Positions 46,612-58,213 of a stretch of DNA of 64,000 nucleotides are shown here, in pieces. The notes beneath the pieces were generated by a model. It ran no database searches, had not been told where the DNA came from, and saw nothing but the letters and a program-made list of their open reading frames with translations. This stretch comes from Symsagittifera roscoffensis. Taxonomy: Eukaryota > Xenacoelomorpha > Acoela > Convolutidae. Position 1 is the stretch's first letter; each line of letters opens with the position of its first letter. A program made the translations under genes and the position numbers. The stretch covers positions 1 through 64,000 of the forward strand of contig NC_087062.1 in NCBI RefSeq assembly GCF_963678635.1. The letters run 5' to 3'.

Positions 46612-47034
46612 TGTTGTATCTGGAACCTGATCTAAGCTACATTTTATTGTTTCATAAAAGTTAGATATTTTACCACCGTAAAATTTATTAATATTAATCA
46701 ATCATAATCCATCTAACTAACATCCCACTTATTTGTAAGTGCTGAAATTACTTGTAATGTCAGCACCAGAGAGATTTGAATTTAACTTGGAAATTAGTTG
46801 CCTCTCCTCGAGAACTTCAGCAGCCGCAATAAAACCAGTATACTCTAGATCTATTGAGCCTAGCAGAGACTAGTTGAACACCCTGAGACTAGTATATATA
46901 AGAGTAAGATTAGAATCGGTATTAGACTATGAAGTTGCACGAACCTATCCGGCGGAAAAAAAGATAGCGTGACGAGCAGACGGTGTAACCTATCCGAAAT
47001 TACTTTATGAGTTATACACCTCAAACTTAACTCA
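46612..47034 (+). repeat. 5' LTR of the family-3 element
   Basis: Matches 33585-33971 in order. The right end (ACTCA at 47030-47034) is set by the primer-binding site; the left end, near TGTTGTATCTGGAACC, is a best estimate. A TATATAAGAG box is at about 46894-46903. Confidence 0.75.
46894..46903 (+). promoter_or_regulatory. TATA box in the family-3 LTR
   Basis: TATATAAGAG stands about 140 bp before the LTR end, a usual distance for U3/R. The older LTR has GATATAAGAG at the same place (about 33827-33836). Confidence 0.55.
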
Positions 47035-47036
47035 TC

Positions 47037-47054
47037 TGGTGCAACCATAAGTCT
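47037..47054 (+). other. Probable tRNA primer-binding site of family 3
   Basis: TGGTGCAACCATAAGTCT begins two bases after the LTR end; its complement ends GGTTGCACCA, a plausible tRNA 3' terminus. Confidence 0.6.
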
Positions 47055-47272
47055 CGATTAAAGACCTTAAAAAACAAGATAGCTTAGAATTAGCCAAAAA
47101 TAGATTAGAAATAGACAAAACGTTTTCAAAATGTTACACGACAATAACTTAATTGAATGGTCTTTACGACTCAATAGATCAGAGCTGCTATTCCGTACAA
47201 TACGAGTACTACCCGGTATTGGAAAAAGACCTCGGACAAGAGACGACATACGACTACATAGAAATTTGGCTG

Positions 47273-48492
47273 AAAAAATTTCTATTAGTCCTGGGTCTAT
47301 CGAAAACGTTGTGTAGTGAATCGACGTTTGAGGTCGCTAGACACTTGATAAGTGGGTGGGGGAGAACAAAATTGTTCTTTTTGATCCAAGGATAACCCTT
47401 GAAGATCAGAATTAAAATTACAAAATAGAAAATTAAATTTGATCCAAGGAAAGCCTTGACGATCTGGTTTAAGATTAAATAAAATTAAGTTTGAGGTGTA
47501 TAAGATTTAAGATAAACTTTTGTGAAATATCTCAAATTAAAGAAGTTTTAGTATTGATGATATTAGTTTATTTATGATTGCTGTTATGTTTAGATGATAA
47601 AGCTGGAACAACAAGATGATTTATATTTACTAACAATTTATTGTCATGCTACCAATTTTTGTTTTTGTTTTCAATAAATTATTTTTTGGAGATACTACAG
47701 AATTGGAGGGAACGATTTGAGATGTTTTTATCAATCGTTATTGAACAATAATAATTTTATTAAGCGGCTGAAATTTTCATTGAAGATTTTCTTCAAGGAT
47801 TTTATGTTTGCAAATGAAAATCTAAATTCATTGATAGTAAAATTCTAAATAAAAAAAATTGTGTTGGTTTTTGCCGTACGAGCATCAAACTAAATGGCAA
47901 CACAATTTTTTTTATTTAGAATTTTACTATCAATGAATTTAGATTTTCATTTGCAAACATAAAATCCTTGAAGAAAATCTTCAATGAAAATTTCAGCCGC
48001 TTAATAAAATTATTATTGTTCAATAACGATTGATAAAAACATCTCAAATCGTTCCCTCCAATTCTGTAGTATCTCCAAAAAATAATTTATTGAAAACAAA
48101 AACAAAAATTGGTAGCATGACAAAAAATTGTTAGTAAATATAAATCATCTTGTTGTTCCAGCTTTATCACCTAAACATAACAGCAATCATAAATAAACTA
48201 ATATCATCAATACTAAAACTTCTTTAATTTGATATATTTCACAAATGTTTATCTTAAATCTTATACACCTCAAACTTAATTTTATTTAATCTTAAACCAG
48301 ATCGTCAAGGCTTTCCTTGGATCAAATTTAATTTTCTGTTTTGTAATTTTAATTCTGATCATCAAGGCTTATCCTTTGATCAAAAAGAACAATTTTGTTC
48401 TCCCCCACCCACTTATCAAGTGTCTAGCGACCTCAAACGTCGATTCGCTACACAACGTTTTCGATAGACCCAGGACTAATAGAAATTTTTTA
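47273..48492. repeat. 1.2-kb near-perfect palindrome (594-bp arms, 31-bp loop)
   Basis: The left arm (47273-47866) and right arm (47898-48492) are reverse complements with only about 2% differences (for example ATATCTC against ATATATC and a TGAATCGACG/CGTCGATTCG difference), around a 31-base centre (47867-47897). It lies in the leader of the family-3 element, between the primer-binding site and gag. Neither arm encodes a recognised protein. The mismatches argue that it is real and has aged. Confidence 0.92.
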
Positions 48493-48894
48493 AAATACTA
48501 CTCATTCAAATTAAGCTAAACGGTGAAAAACTTCGGTTATTCATCTTTCACTTGACCCCTCCTCTTATACGACCCAGGATAAATCTTAAACGTAGTAAGT
48601 TTAAAATAGTATCTAACGAATTACTTGCGTTCTAATTATACCTGAACCTTGTGGATTGATTTACTTTTCTCCAACCTTTGAACACAATCACTACCCCTAA
48701 GTAGGATTAAGTAAGTTAACACCTTAGCTTATACTAGTCACGAGAAAGTAAGGTCATTCTCCGGAATCGATACACTTTTCTCTCCAACGCTGAACAAATA
48801 GACCCAGGTTAAGTTTACCAAAAAATCGTAAAGACTAACAGTCTAGGAAATTAAAATCACTAAAAACAATTTTGCATCCATTATCCTAAACCTT

Positions 48895-49279
48895 ATGTCA
48901 TTGAAAAATCTAGGAAACAAACAAACAATCGTAATACACAACTGCGAAATAGACAATCAAAAATACGATCTTGTAATAACCCCGCATACACAAACAGTTG
49001 AATACATTCACACAAAACGACAAACACTAAAAAGAACAATTTTAAGCAAACAAAGACAGATAACATGAAAAAAAGAATTTCAAAACATAGAAATGCATTC
49101 TCCGATTCAGAAGTCAGTAGTCTAGATGCACTATACAAATTAGAAGATTCAATAGGTAAAAATTGCCCAACCCAGGATCCATTATAATTTTCCGATTCAG
49201 AAACATCTTCAATTTTAACGAACAAAGGAAAAAACAGAATAAAAAAGAAGTATAAACACAAACCAGTACATTTATACAT
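48895..49279 (+). pseudogene. Unknown small ORF before gag in family 3
   Basis: MSLKNLGNKQTIVIHN starts a 57-codon frame that ends at about 49068. A second frame then continues to 49279 with an acidic segment (AFSDSEVSSLDALYKLED) and a basic end (KNRIKKKYKHK). Together they might be one ~125-residue protein with a frameshift. Not recognised. Confidence 0.35.
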
Positions 49280-49381
49280 TTAGAATCAACCAATTAGACA
49301 TATTATTAAATACATATTAACAGTTGTCAACCGTTGTTAGACAATTGAATAATTATGTATTAACAGTTATCATGCAAAAAA

Positions 49382-51051
49382 ATGAGCAACACTCAAAGTG
49401 ACGAAAGTCTAGACGAAGAAGCAGTTTTGACAATCGTTATAAATTTACCAAAGGATAGAGGACAGTTACAATTTTGCAAAAATTTACTCGTAAATTTGTT
49501 TGATCCATGAATCAGTCCATGCAAATCAGAATTCTCAGAAATAAAAATCAGAAGACAAATTATAGAACATCTTTTAAAAGAAATATGCGACCTATCACAA
49601 CAATACGGAATCTACACCATAGAAATCAGTACACCAAGAACATCACATAATAAATATCTTATTCAAACAGACGGTATTGATTTAGAATTTTCAAATGTAT
49701 TCACAGAATATATCAAAAGCTTGCAATATCACAACTCACAAAGAGCAAACTCGATATTCACCAATGAAGTTTTTGCAATAAGATATACTTGTTTATCTAT
49801 ATTAGAAAGAACAGAAGCTCAAAGTATATCAACAGTCCATACATCAAAAAACACAAAATTAAGAAACGAAATCGCCGCATTCTCAACATTTTTAAACGCA
49901 ATTTGTGAAAATTTTACTAATAATGATTTTTCACAAAATACTAAACATGATTTACAAAAATTACTAGCATGGCTTACAATTGATAATTTCACACAAAATA
50001 TCGACTTATATGAACAAACAAGAAAAAACTTTAGACCCCAAAGTACCAATGACAACACTGTCATTGCAGAACAATCAGATTACGTTTGGGACCCTGAATG
50101 GTCTCATCCAGCATTTTTAAATTTTCCAGTAGACATCTCAAGTCAAGCAATAAACACAATATCTCTTCACCCAGATTATGTAAAAATAATACCATTAACA
50201 ATCGATGCAACACCTTTAAATTATAATACATTTTTACCCGACACACAAATTAATAGCTTAAATTCAACAGTAATAAATCATGAAAACCTCAAGGGAACTA
50301 GAAATCTTACACAACAAGATATTCAAAAACCATCACACTTCATAAATGAAGAAATAGTCCACACAACAGTAACAACTACACAACAAAGTATCTCACCGAT
50401 ACATCCAAATCTTGCAACACCAAAAAATAGAAATACAACATTACCAAAAGTAACCTATAATTAGACACATTTATCAAAAACAAGTCACTCTCCACGAAAA
50501 ATAATAACCACGTATGTTCTCACTATTGGAATCTCCCAAATACATCAACCAATTCAGTAAATTTTCAAAACAATTGACACCCTCCACAAGATCACAGTGA
50601 AAATTACCCATTTTTCCAACAAAATAAGAATAAACAACAAACACCTTAATACACAAATTATTTATCATCTGACGATGATGATTATTATCAACCAGATGTT
50701 TTTGCACCATATACACAAGAATATCGCACACAAAGACCGCGACAATCTCAACCATCCCAAAATATGAAAACGTATCCACAAAATCCAACAGATATACAGA
50801 ATCAACAATCAGTGCATATACCAAACTCAATTAACACACAATCTTTTCAACCGATACAACCACAAAACCCAAAGACTATGCATTCCTACCAACCAACCCA
50901 AATGCAAAATGAAATATCATTACCATACTACCTACAACAACATGAAATAAAAAAATCAACTTACAAATTTCTCACAAAAGCCAAATGCCGCAGAATCACT
51001 ACAAATGACGATGAATCCATACCTCATGGGATGATCGTCAACCACATCTAA
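49382..51051 (+). pseudogene. Family-3 gag N-terminal region
   Basis: Met at 49382 opens an acidic start (MSNTQSDESLDEEAVLTIVI). An in-frame TGA at 49508 interrupts it; the frame then runs open to 50464 with helical, Asn/Thr-rich sequence. A Pro/Gln/Asn-rich linker continues in another frame (50640-51051, with DDDDYYQPDVFAPYTQEY). No known domain was recognised. Position before the capsid fits a matrix-like region. Confidence 0.6.
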
Positions 51052-51061
51052 TAAAACATTA

Positions 51062-51584
51062 ATGGTATTCACAGGAACAGACCCTGAATACTCAGTAGAA
51101 GATTACCTAATTGCAGTCACAGCAACTTTAATTTTGAATATAGGATTCGAACCAATTAATACACCACTCCAACAAAATTGGATACATCGACGCACAGCGT
51201 TAATACAGACACCACTAGATAGCGCAGCCGAAAAATGGTTTTCAGTTTTACCTATAATTATAAAATCAGATTGGAAAAGATTCACACAAGAATTTTTAAA
51301 ATGTTTGATTCTGAACGAAACAAACAACATCAAAGAGTTTTATGCAATGAAATTCGCATATTACGAAATGAAACAATTGAACAACTAGCAGTTCGAATCG
51401 AAACACTTGTTCGAAAAGCATATTCACTCAAGGCACAAGATTACGAAAATACAAAAATGACAGAAATTTTAATGATTACCTGAATACCACAACTCTGATT
51501 TTGATTTTAGAAAACTAGTAGATAAACTAGAACCAGCAGAAATCACAATGAAACTTTAATAAACAGAGAATCTAAAACTACAGT
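51062..51584 (+). pseudogene. Family-3 gag capsid domain
   Basis: Retrotransposon gag-type sequence: FTGTDPEYSVEDYLIAVTA, then TPLDSAAEKWFSVLP and DWKRFTQEFLKMF-like sequence. It is followed, after a one-base shift near 51300, by NETIEQLAVRIETLVRKAYS. The spaced aromatic/Arg pattern is that of Ty3/Gypsy capsid. It would assemble the particle. Stops follow at about 51483. Confidence 0.8.
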
Positions 51585-52255
51585 ATGTTAATCACGATGA
51601 AACAAATACAACATATATATCTATCTGAAAAAATCACTGAAATACTAAATATCTATGAAAAGAACCCAAATTATAAGGGTAAACCATCTTTTAAAAAATG
51701 GTGTAACTATTGCCGACGATACAGTCACAGTATCTCCGAATGTAGACAAAAACACCAAGACAATCAAAATAAACCTCAAAAACAAGAGGAGCAAATAAGT
51801 CATTTTATCAATACATGAAAAAGGATCAAAACCTACCAAACAAAAATATACACAGTAAAAATAGCTCTGGAAAAACACTTCTAAGCAATTTGAATTATTC
51901 TAGAAATCAATCACCATATAATTCTAGTTATAGAGGTAGATCACCCGAACAAAGAAATTCACGAAACTTCTCACAAAACAGATATAATCGATCGAATAGT
52001 CGAAACAACTATTCACGATCGAATTCAAACGCAACAGAATTTGTTGCATCCAGTTCCCAATCAAACTCAAGGAATAGACACTATTCCAACAATAGATCAC
52101 GAAATTCATCATACAATAGAAATAGAAATTATTCAAACAATAGGAATAGAAGTTACTCAAATAACCGAAATCAAAATTATCCAAACAACAGATCACGAAA
52201 CAATTCATATAAAAGATCAAACTATCAGAGATCAAATGATAACTATCAGAAATGA
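51585..52255 (+). pseudogene. Family-3 nucleocapsid: zinc knuckle plus Asn/Arg/Ser/Tyr-rich repeats
   Basis: A CCHC knuckle, CNYCRRYSHSISEC (about 51702-51743), is followed after a frame change by a 146-codon segment (51815-52255). That segment consists largely of repeated RNRNYSNNRNR-like and RSRNNSYNR-like units with RS/SR dipeptides, so it is strongly basic and of low complexity. It should bind RNA. Such RS/NR-rich tails are also found in proteins that form condensates, but that is only an analogy. A TGA at 52253 ends the frame; the sequence of the same frame continues past it. Confidence 0.78.
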
Positions 52256-53760
52256 TCAAGAAATAATTCACTAAATCGGAACTCAAATTATAACAATAGA
52301 TACAGAAATTATTCCCAGTCACCTCATAGGAATAATAACCGTTATCCCGTTTCCCAACATCGGTATAGAAGTAACACGCCGAAACTTCAAAGACAAATAA
52401 ATCAAGTACAAACAAACGAAGAAACAACTTCAGACCCCCCAGTTATTGATAATACGGAAACTAATGAATTACAATTAAACCACATAAATTGTGAATCAAC
52501 AGATACTGAAAGTGATACAGATAATACTGTGATAGTAAATATGATAACAGTCGAAAATGACTATGAACCTATCATATACGAACAACCTTTCAGTTCACAC
52601 GTATACGAAAATCAATTAGAACTTTTGAATAATTATTAAATAGGACCAACTAATAATTTTTTACAAGTTACTCAAGAACTAAACGAAATTAACACTGTTA
52701 TTAAACCTAATAACGAAAAACAATGCTCAAAAAATCATATTTATCAAACCATTCAAAAAGAACAAACACGAGAAAAATTTTGGAAAATCCCATTTCTCTT
52801 AGAGAGCCCAAAAATTATAGAACTTCAACCACCATATCTTTTAATAGACTCAGGAGCAGAGTCAAATATCATTAACATCCCTACATGGAATGAAATCAGA
52901 ACACTACATCCGAATCTAAAACTCCTCGAAACATCTAGTAAATTAGCAGCAGCACAAGGATCAACATTAGTAAATTATGGAGAAATACAACTGTCCCTTG
53001 TTCCCTCAAGAACAATGGAACAATACAAAATTCTAAACAAGCCGTTCAAACAAACAGTTCATATTACTGATATTAAACACAATATCATTGGAATTCCATT
53101 CATCACTTAATTTATACCCACAATAAACATGCTAAATAGTAAACTCCATATAAAAGATAAATATACAAGAGTGAAAAACACAGCCTTAACATTCTTTCAA
53201 AGATTAAACAAACAACCACCATTTTTCTCAAAATTCTACCCTATTTATTATCAAGAACGAAAACACCTGAAACCATTATCAGGAAACGTATATAATTTTT
53301 CAATAAAACAAATTCATCAGTATGACAAAAGTCAAAACAGACAACAACTTTTCATGTCAGAATTCGAATTTGGACCCATTCACAAATTTTTCAAACTAAA
53401 AATCTCATCTATAAAATATGTGAAAAACACAAATTCTGATAATATTTCACTACACGTGTATAATAACACACCAAATAAAAAAACACTACCCCTAGGACTC
53501 TTAGGATATTGTGAAACAAATGCTACAACTTCACTTGTGAAAGAAATAGCATACAGAGTTAATAATATATTACAACTATTAGATATTTGCCAATCAACAA
53601 TTCTTGACGAAGAATTGTTCATAAATAATATGATAAGCAATGAAAAAAAAACACAGATTAATCCACAAAAACCCCACATTTCAAACCAACATTCAACATA
53701 ACTAATTATACAAAAGAACAACAAAAACTCTTAACAATGTTTAATTTTCAACATTCACAA
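52256..53760 (+). pseudogene. Family-3 aspartic protease and protease-RT linker
   Basis: In the same frame as the nucleocapsid, an acidic stretch leads to the protease: LLIDSGAESNIINIP with the active-site D-S-G at 52847-52855, and NIIGIPFIT near the C-terminus (about 53100). TAA codons at about 52637 and 53108 interrupt. The linker (53129-53701, open for 190 codons) is unassigned. It is conserved as DNA with the minus-strand remnant at 22763-23170. The protease would cut gag-pol. Confidence 0.8.
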
Positions 53761-54700
53761 ATAACACAAAATGAATTTGATAAACTAGCCAAATTACCTA
53801 TAAAATATTCGTCAGTTTACGCAACATCAAAGTTTGACGTTGCAAAAAATAAGCTCATCCTTACACCTTCCATTAAAATCTGACGCAGTGTTCAAAAAAC
53901 AAAGAACAAGCAAAGTACCAATTCACTTACACGACAAGGTCAATAGATTACTTAATATTTTAGCACAATACGAAACTATATCACCAATAAATGAGGAAGA
54001 ACAACCAAAAGGTAACACATTTATCAACCCTTTTATCATCCTGGCAAAAGGTGAATCATTAAAAATAGTTTTAGACGCTAGATATCTCAATTCACTAATT
54101 GATGAATCAAATTGTAATTGGCCTAGAGAACCAATACAAGTTATCTTAACAAAGATCAATGGTAATTACTTCACAACCGCAGATATGAGTAGTGCTTACA
54201 ACCAAATGCCACTAGATGAACAATCAAGACGATTAACACAATTTGTAATTGGAAATCAACAATATATAGGACCAGCAGCTTTTTCAGCTTTCATGAGTAA
54301 AATTTTTAGACCACTGACACTCAAGAAACATGCAATCACTTATTTAGATGATGTTTTCATGCAATCACAAACTAAAGACGAAATGTTTACAGTTTCGGAA
54401 CAAAATCACAAAATACTTCAGAACGAGAATCTGGAAGCAGCCCCAGGTAAATCACATTTCTTCTTAACACGCGTTAAATTTTTAGGACATAATATTGAAC
54501 GAAACACTATCACTCCATTAAAATCACGTGTTGATGCAATTCAAAAACTCCAGCCACCCACAAATAAAAAGAAAATCCAAGAATTCCTTGGAATCTTAAA
54601 TTTCTTAAGTAAAAATACAATTATATTACAAAATGCAATTATACTTAAAACCTTTCTATAACATCCTAAGATAACAAAATAGTTTGATTGGACCACTAAA
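53761..54700 (+). pseudogene. Family-3 reverse transcriptase
   Basis: 53834-54661 encodes the RT: KGNTFINPFIILAKG, KIVLDARYLNSLID, TADMSSAYNQMPL with the first Asp, ITYLDDVF with the intact YLDD box, and the thumb KVKFLGHNIERNTITPLKS...KKIQEFLGILNFLS. Between GNQQY and IGPAAFSAF about ten residues are absent. The minus-strand remnant at 13320 and 22270 still has nucleotides for this stretch, so this copy has an in-frame deletion in the palm. The frame is the same as that of protease and gag. RNase H starts in another frame after 54660. Confidence 0.88.
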
Positions 54701-55857
54701 CATCAAACAAGATTTGACGAAATTAAAAAACTTTTAACAGAACAAATTTCAAACACCATTCCAGATCCAAACCAACCATTCTACGCAATGTGCGATCCTT
54801 CAAATTTTGGCATCGGCGTAGCATTATTACAATCACTTAAAGGAACTAATAAAATGAATCTTATATCAGCAAATTCATAATTATTTACACAAGCTCAGTT
54901 ACGACTCCCCACTCTAATGAGAGAATGTACAGCTATAATATACACACTTACAGAATACGAATTTCTGACACTTGGATCAAAACACCCAACAATTTTATTT
55001 ACAGATCATAAACCAATCATATTTCTTTTTACACAAAAATCAAATCCAAACAAAAGAGTTTATAGATTTCATTTTAACCTTTATGAAATACCCAAACTTA
55101 CATATAGTTTCGACAGCATGAAAAAAACCTTGCATTACCAGATACTCAAGTAGAAATACACCACCTGAATTACTTACACAAAAAACTACAGTTGAAATAC
55201 TATAAAATTTTAAATTCTATCTCGCGAAAGACGAAACATCAACTCGATTAGAAATCGAATATGCAGTAAAAACCGACATTGATCAATCACAAATAAATAA
55301 ATTACAACATTTCCCACTGTACCTAGATTGCCAAAATAATCACTATGAAGTTGATTTATTGGGTACAACTACGTTTAAACCAATTCCATGCTCACATTGG
55401 ATAAAAAATAACACTCAAAAAAAGAAAATAAAACAACAACCACATAAAAAAGATTTTTTTTCCAATTAATTGAAAAAGAGAACTTAACCGATAAAATAAA
55501 TTTATCAGGACCACAAACAAATGACTCAAAATACACGATAAATCAAGTTTTTAATCTCCATGACCCACTTGACACAATCCCCTATCAAAACTAGAAATTG
55601 ACAATATTTTTCTATCACCAACAGAAAAAATTACGATTGAACTTTTAAAGTAATACCAAAACCTTGACCCAGTAATTAGACAACTAAAATCATGGCCCAA
55701 ATACAAAACAAAACCAGCAAAAGCTGATACAACATTTTTAGGAAACAAAACACTCCTCCGATATTTTCAAAAATTTAACAACATAACAAAAATCGGAAAT
55801 ACGGATCTTTTAGAATATCAATTAGATGATTCTAAAGTCCCCTGTCTTCCCTTAAGT
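54701..55857 (+). pseudogene. Family-3 RNase H and connector to integrase
   Basis: FYAMCDPSNFGIG (first Asp), MRECTAIIYTLTEYEF (Glu) and LFTDHKPIIFLF (Asp) mark RNase H. Open parts are 54750-54880 and 54917-55153, after which the fourth Asp region is lost by frameshift. The connector to 55857 is readable in pieces (DIDQSQINKLQHFPLYLDCQ) with several stops. Confidence 0.82.
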
Positions 55858-57050
55858 ATGATACTAAAGGCATTCAACATCTCCCATACGCAAAATACAA
55901 AAGGACACTCCGGATCAGAAAAGACATACTCCAATTTTACACAAAATTTTTATTTTTCAAATGCCCCATTTTGGATAAAAGTATTATGCAATGATTGTTT
56001 AAAATGTCATTTAAACAAACGTTATCCAAATCAAAAACAAATAGCACAAAAACAAGATTTCGAAGGACAAAGTTTATATTTCAACCATAGAATTTCATTC
56101 GACACAAAAGGACCAATTTCACCATCCTCTGAAGGAAATTCATACATTATGGTTATTGTTGATCCATTTACGCACTATGTAGCACTCAACCCAGTACCAC
56201 ACTGTAGTGCTTATTACGCTTACACAACACTCTACGAACACTGGATAGCTAAATTTGGATTACCCGAAATCTTAGTCACAGACAACGGTACAGAATTCAT
56301 TAATAACGAAATCATTACACTATGCCACTTATATAACATTAAACATAAACCACGTATATCTCGCGCACCTTGGGCAAATGGATTAGTCGAAGGTATGAAC
56401 CGTTCATTACAAAAATACCTTAGATGTATCATAAATGGAAATGATACACGATACACAGAATGGTCAGCAGATGTAAAATTATTTCCCTTACCATACAACT
56501 CCCAAATAACGACAACTTTAGGAATATCACCATATGAAATGGTTTTTAATCAAAAACCAAGAAAACCAATTATGTTCACAGCAAATGCCCACAAAAATGC
56601 AGAAGGTTATTGCAAACCAAATAAAGATTCAATATGCTATAACCTACCATTACACACACAAGATGAAGATCATTTTCATCACCCACAGTTTCTAAAACTA
56701 GCCTCTGGTACACACATTGAATGGATTTTAAATAGAGATAAAAAACACAACGAAATCTACTAAAAAGTAACAAAGAAATTGTTGCAAAGGCAAAATATTA
56801 ACAATCAAATTAATTCACGTTTTATGCCAGCCACAGATTTAAAAATTGGAACATTTGTTTTAAAACCAAATTTCCATACTTAAAAAAGAATCTCTAAAAA
56901 ATTACAACCACTTCGAAAAGGACCATACCAAATTGTTGCTTAAGCACTGAAGTAACATATAAAATCACATATTCAACTAAAAAAGAAATTGTTCAACATC
57001 GTAACAATTTATTAACTTACTACCCAAAAGAAAACTCTTTATTAACCTAA
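55858..57050 (+). pseudogene. Family-3 integrase with GPY motif
   Basis: A 301-codon open frame (55858-56763). The zinc finger uses H10, H17 and C44/C47 or C50. Catalytic residues are D82 (FDTKGP), D142 (VTDNGTEF) and E178 (LVEGMNR), a D-D35-E spacing. After a stop at 56761, the C-terminal part continues to about 56940 with LKIGTFVLKPN and RKGPYQIV, the GPY/F motif typical of Ty3/Gypsy integrases. All catalytic residues are intact, so this is the best-kept enzyme in the element. Confidence 0.92.
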
Positions 57051-58213
57051 AATTAACCCAATTATATTTTTTCACCGGTTTAAAAGTAATTCAAAATAAT
57101 ACACAAATAGAACAAGAAGCAAATGTTAATGATGACAATCATCATAGACAAAGTCAAAAACAAGACACAATTCACAAAAGCTTAAAAACACCAGATCCAA
57201 ATGAATCTGAAAAAAAATGGAAAAAAAAGAAAATTGATAGAAAAAATCTTGACACAAGAACAAAAAGAAAAATCCGAACATAAAGAATCATCTCGACTTA
57301 GAAATCAACCACGAAAAAAATACAAGTAATTCAACCCACAATCTAAGATATTGAAGAAGGTTGAATTTCAAAAGAAACTTGGACTTCGTTGAAAAAATTA
57401 ATAAATCATTCACTTTTCAATTATTTTAAACTTTCATATTTTCAAAATAACATGCTGCAACATACGCACAATTCCAGTTCAAATTCAGCCAAAAGGATTC
57501 ACTCAGAACCGTCACCATCAATATCTCCAACACCAACCTACTAGCCGACAGATATTAATCTCCAGGCATATCTATAACTATAACTTTACAACCTCCAGGT
57601 CAAAAATAAGCAACTCGCTAAAATTTGACAACTAAAATAAATATCACGATAAAATTACAACCCTCCCCTGTAAAGATCAACAATGTTTTTCCAACTTAGA
57701 CCTCTAAAACCCTCCAACCAAAAATGGCAAATTAGCCTAAAGTAGAAAAAGACCATGATCATTTGGCCTAAAGTACAACTATTTCAAAAATATCCCAGAT
57801 TACCCACCAAATAAAAATAAAGCAAAAAACACCTCCCAAGCACCATAAAATAAGTCCCCCACAAATTTTTCAGGAAAATCAACCCACTTGTCAAAAAATC
57901 AATAAATAATCCGACCACACTTGAATTTCGCACCAAAAACTCAAAAAATATTCGACGAACGAATCATTTCCTAAATGCTTTTCTCCTTAACAGTCGCAAC
58001 TCTATAAAACTTAATTCTAAACTTTTTCATAATTTTTTTTATTCTACTTAAACTTTTGATAACATTTTTTCTTGAAAGCTTTGAAGCTTTTACAATTCTT
58101 TTAATAATTTTTTGCAACATATTTTTAATCTTCTACGTCCTATTTGAAATATATTTACAATTTTCCAACTCATTGACCACATCCACAGGTACGATAACAT
58201 AAAGTCTATTTAA
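57051..58213 (+). other. pol-env spacer of family 3 with a likely splice acceptor
   Basis: After pol, an acidic/basic tail (DDNHHRQSQKQ, KKWKKKKIDRK) is readable to about 57330; the rest is AT-rich without long frames. A pyrimidine-containing ATCCACAG ends at 58188, followed by GTACGATA, 26 bases before the next ORF. The same CAG-GTACGATA is at about 26340-26347 and 62236. It is a natural acceptor for a spliced env mRNA. Confidence 0.55.

Noticed and set aside
47273-48492. Palindrome as an amplification or adapter artefact
   Set aside because: The arms carry scattered substitutions relative to each other, which a technical fold-back would not produce; kept as a real feature pending long reads.
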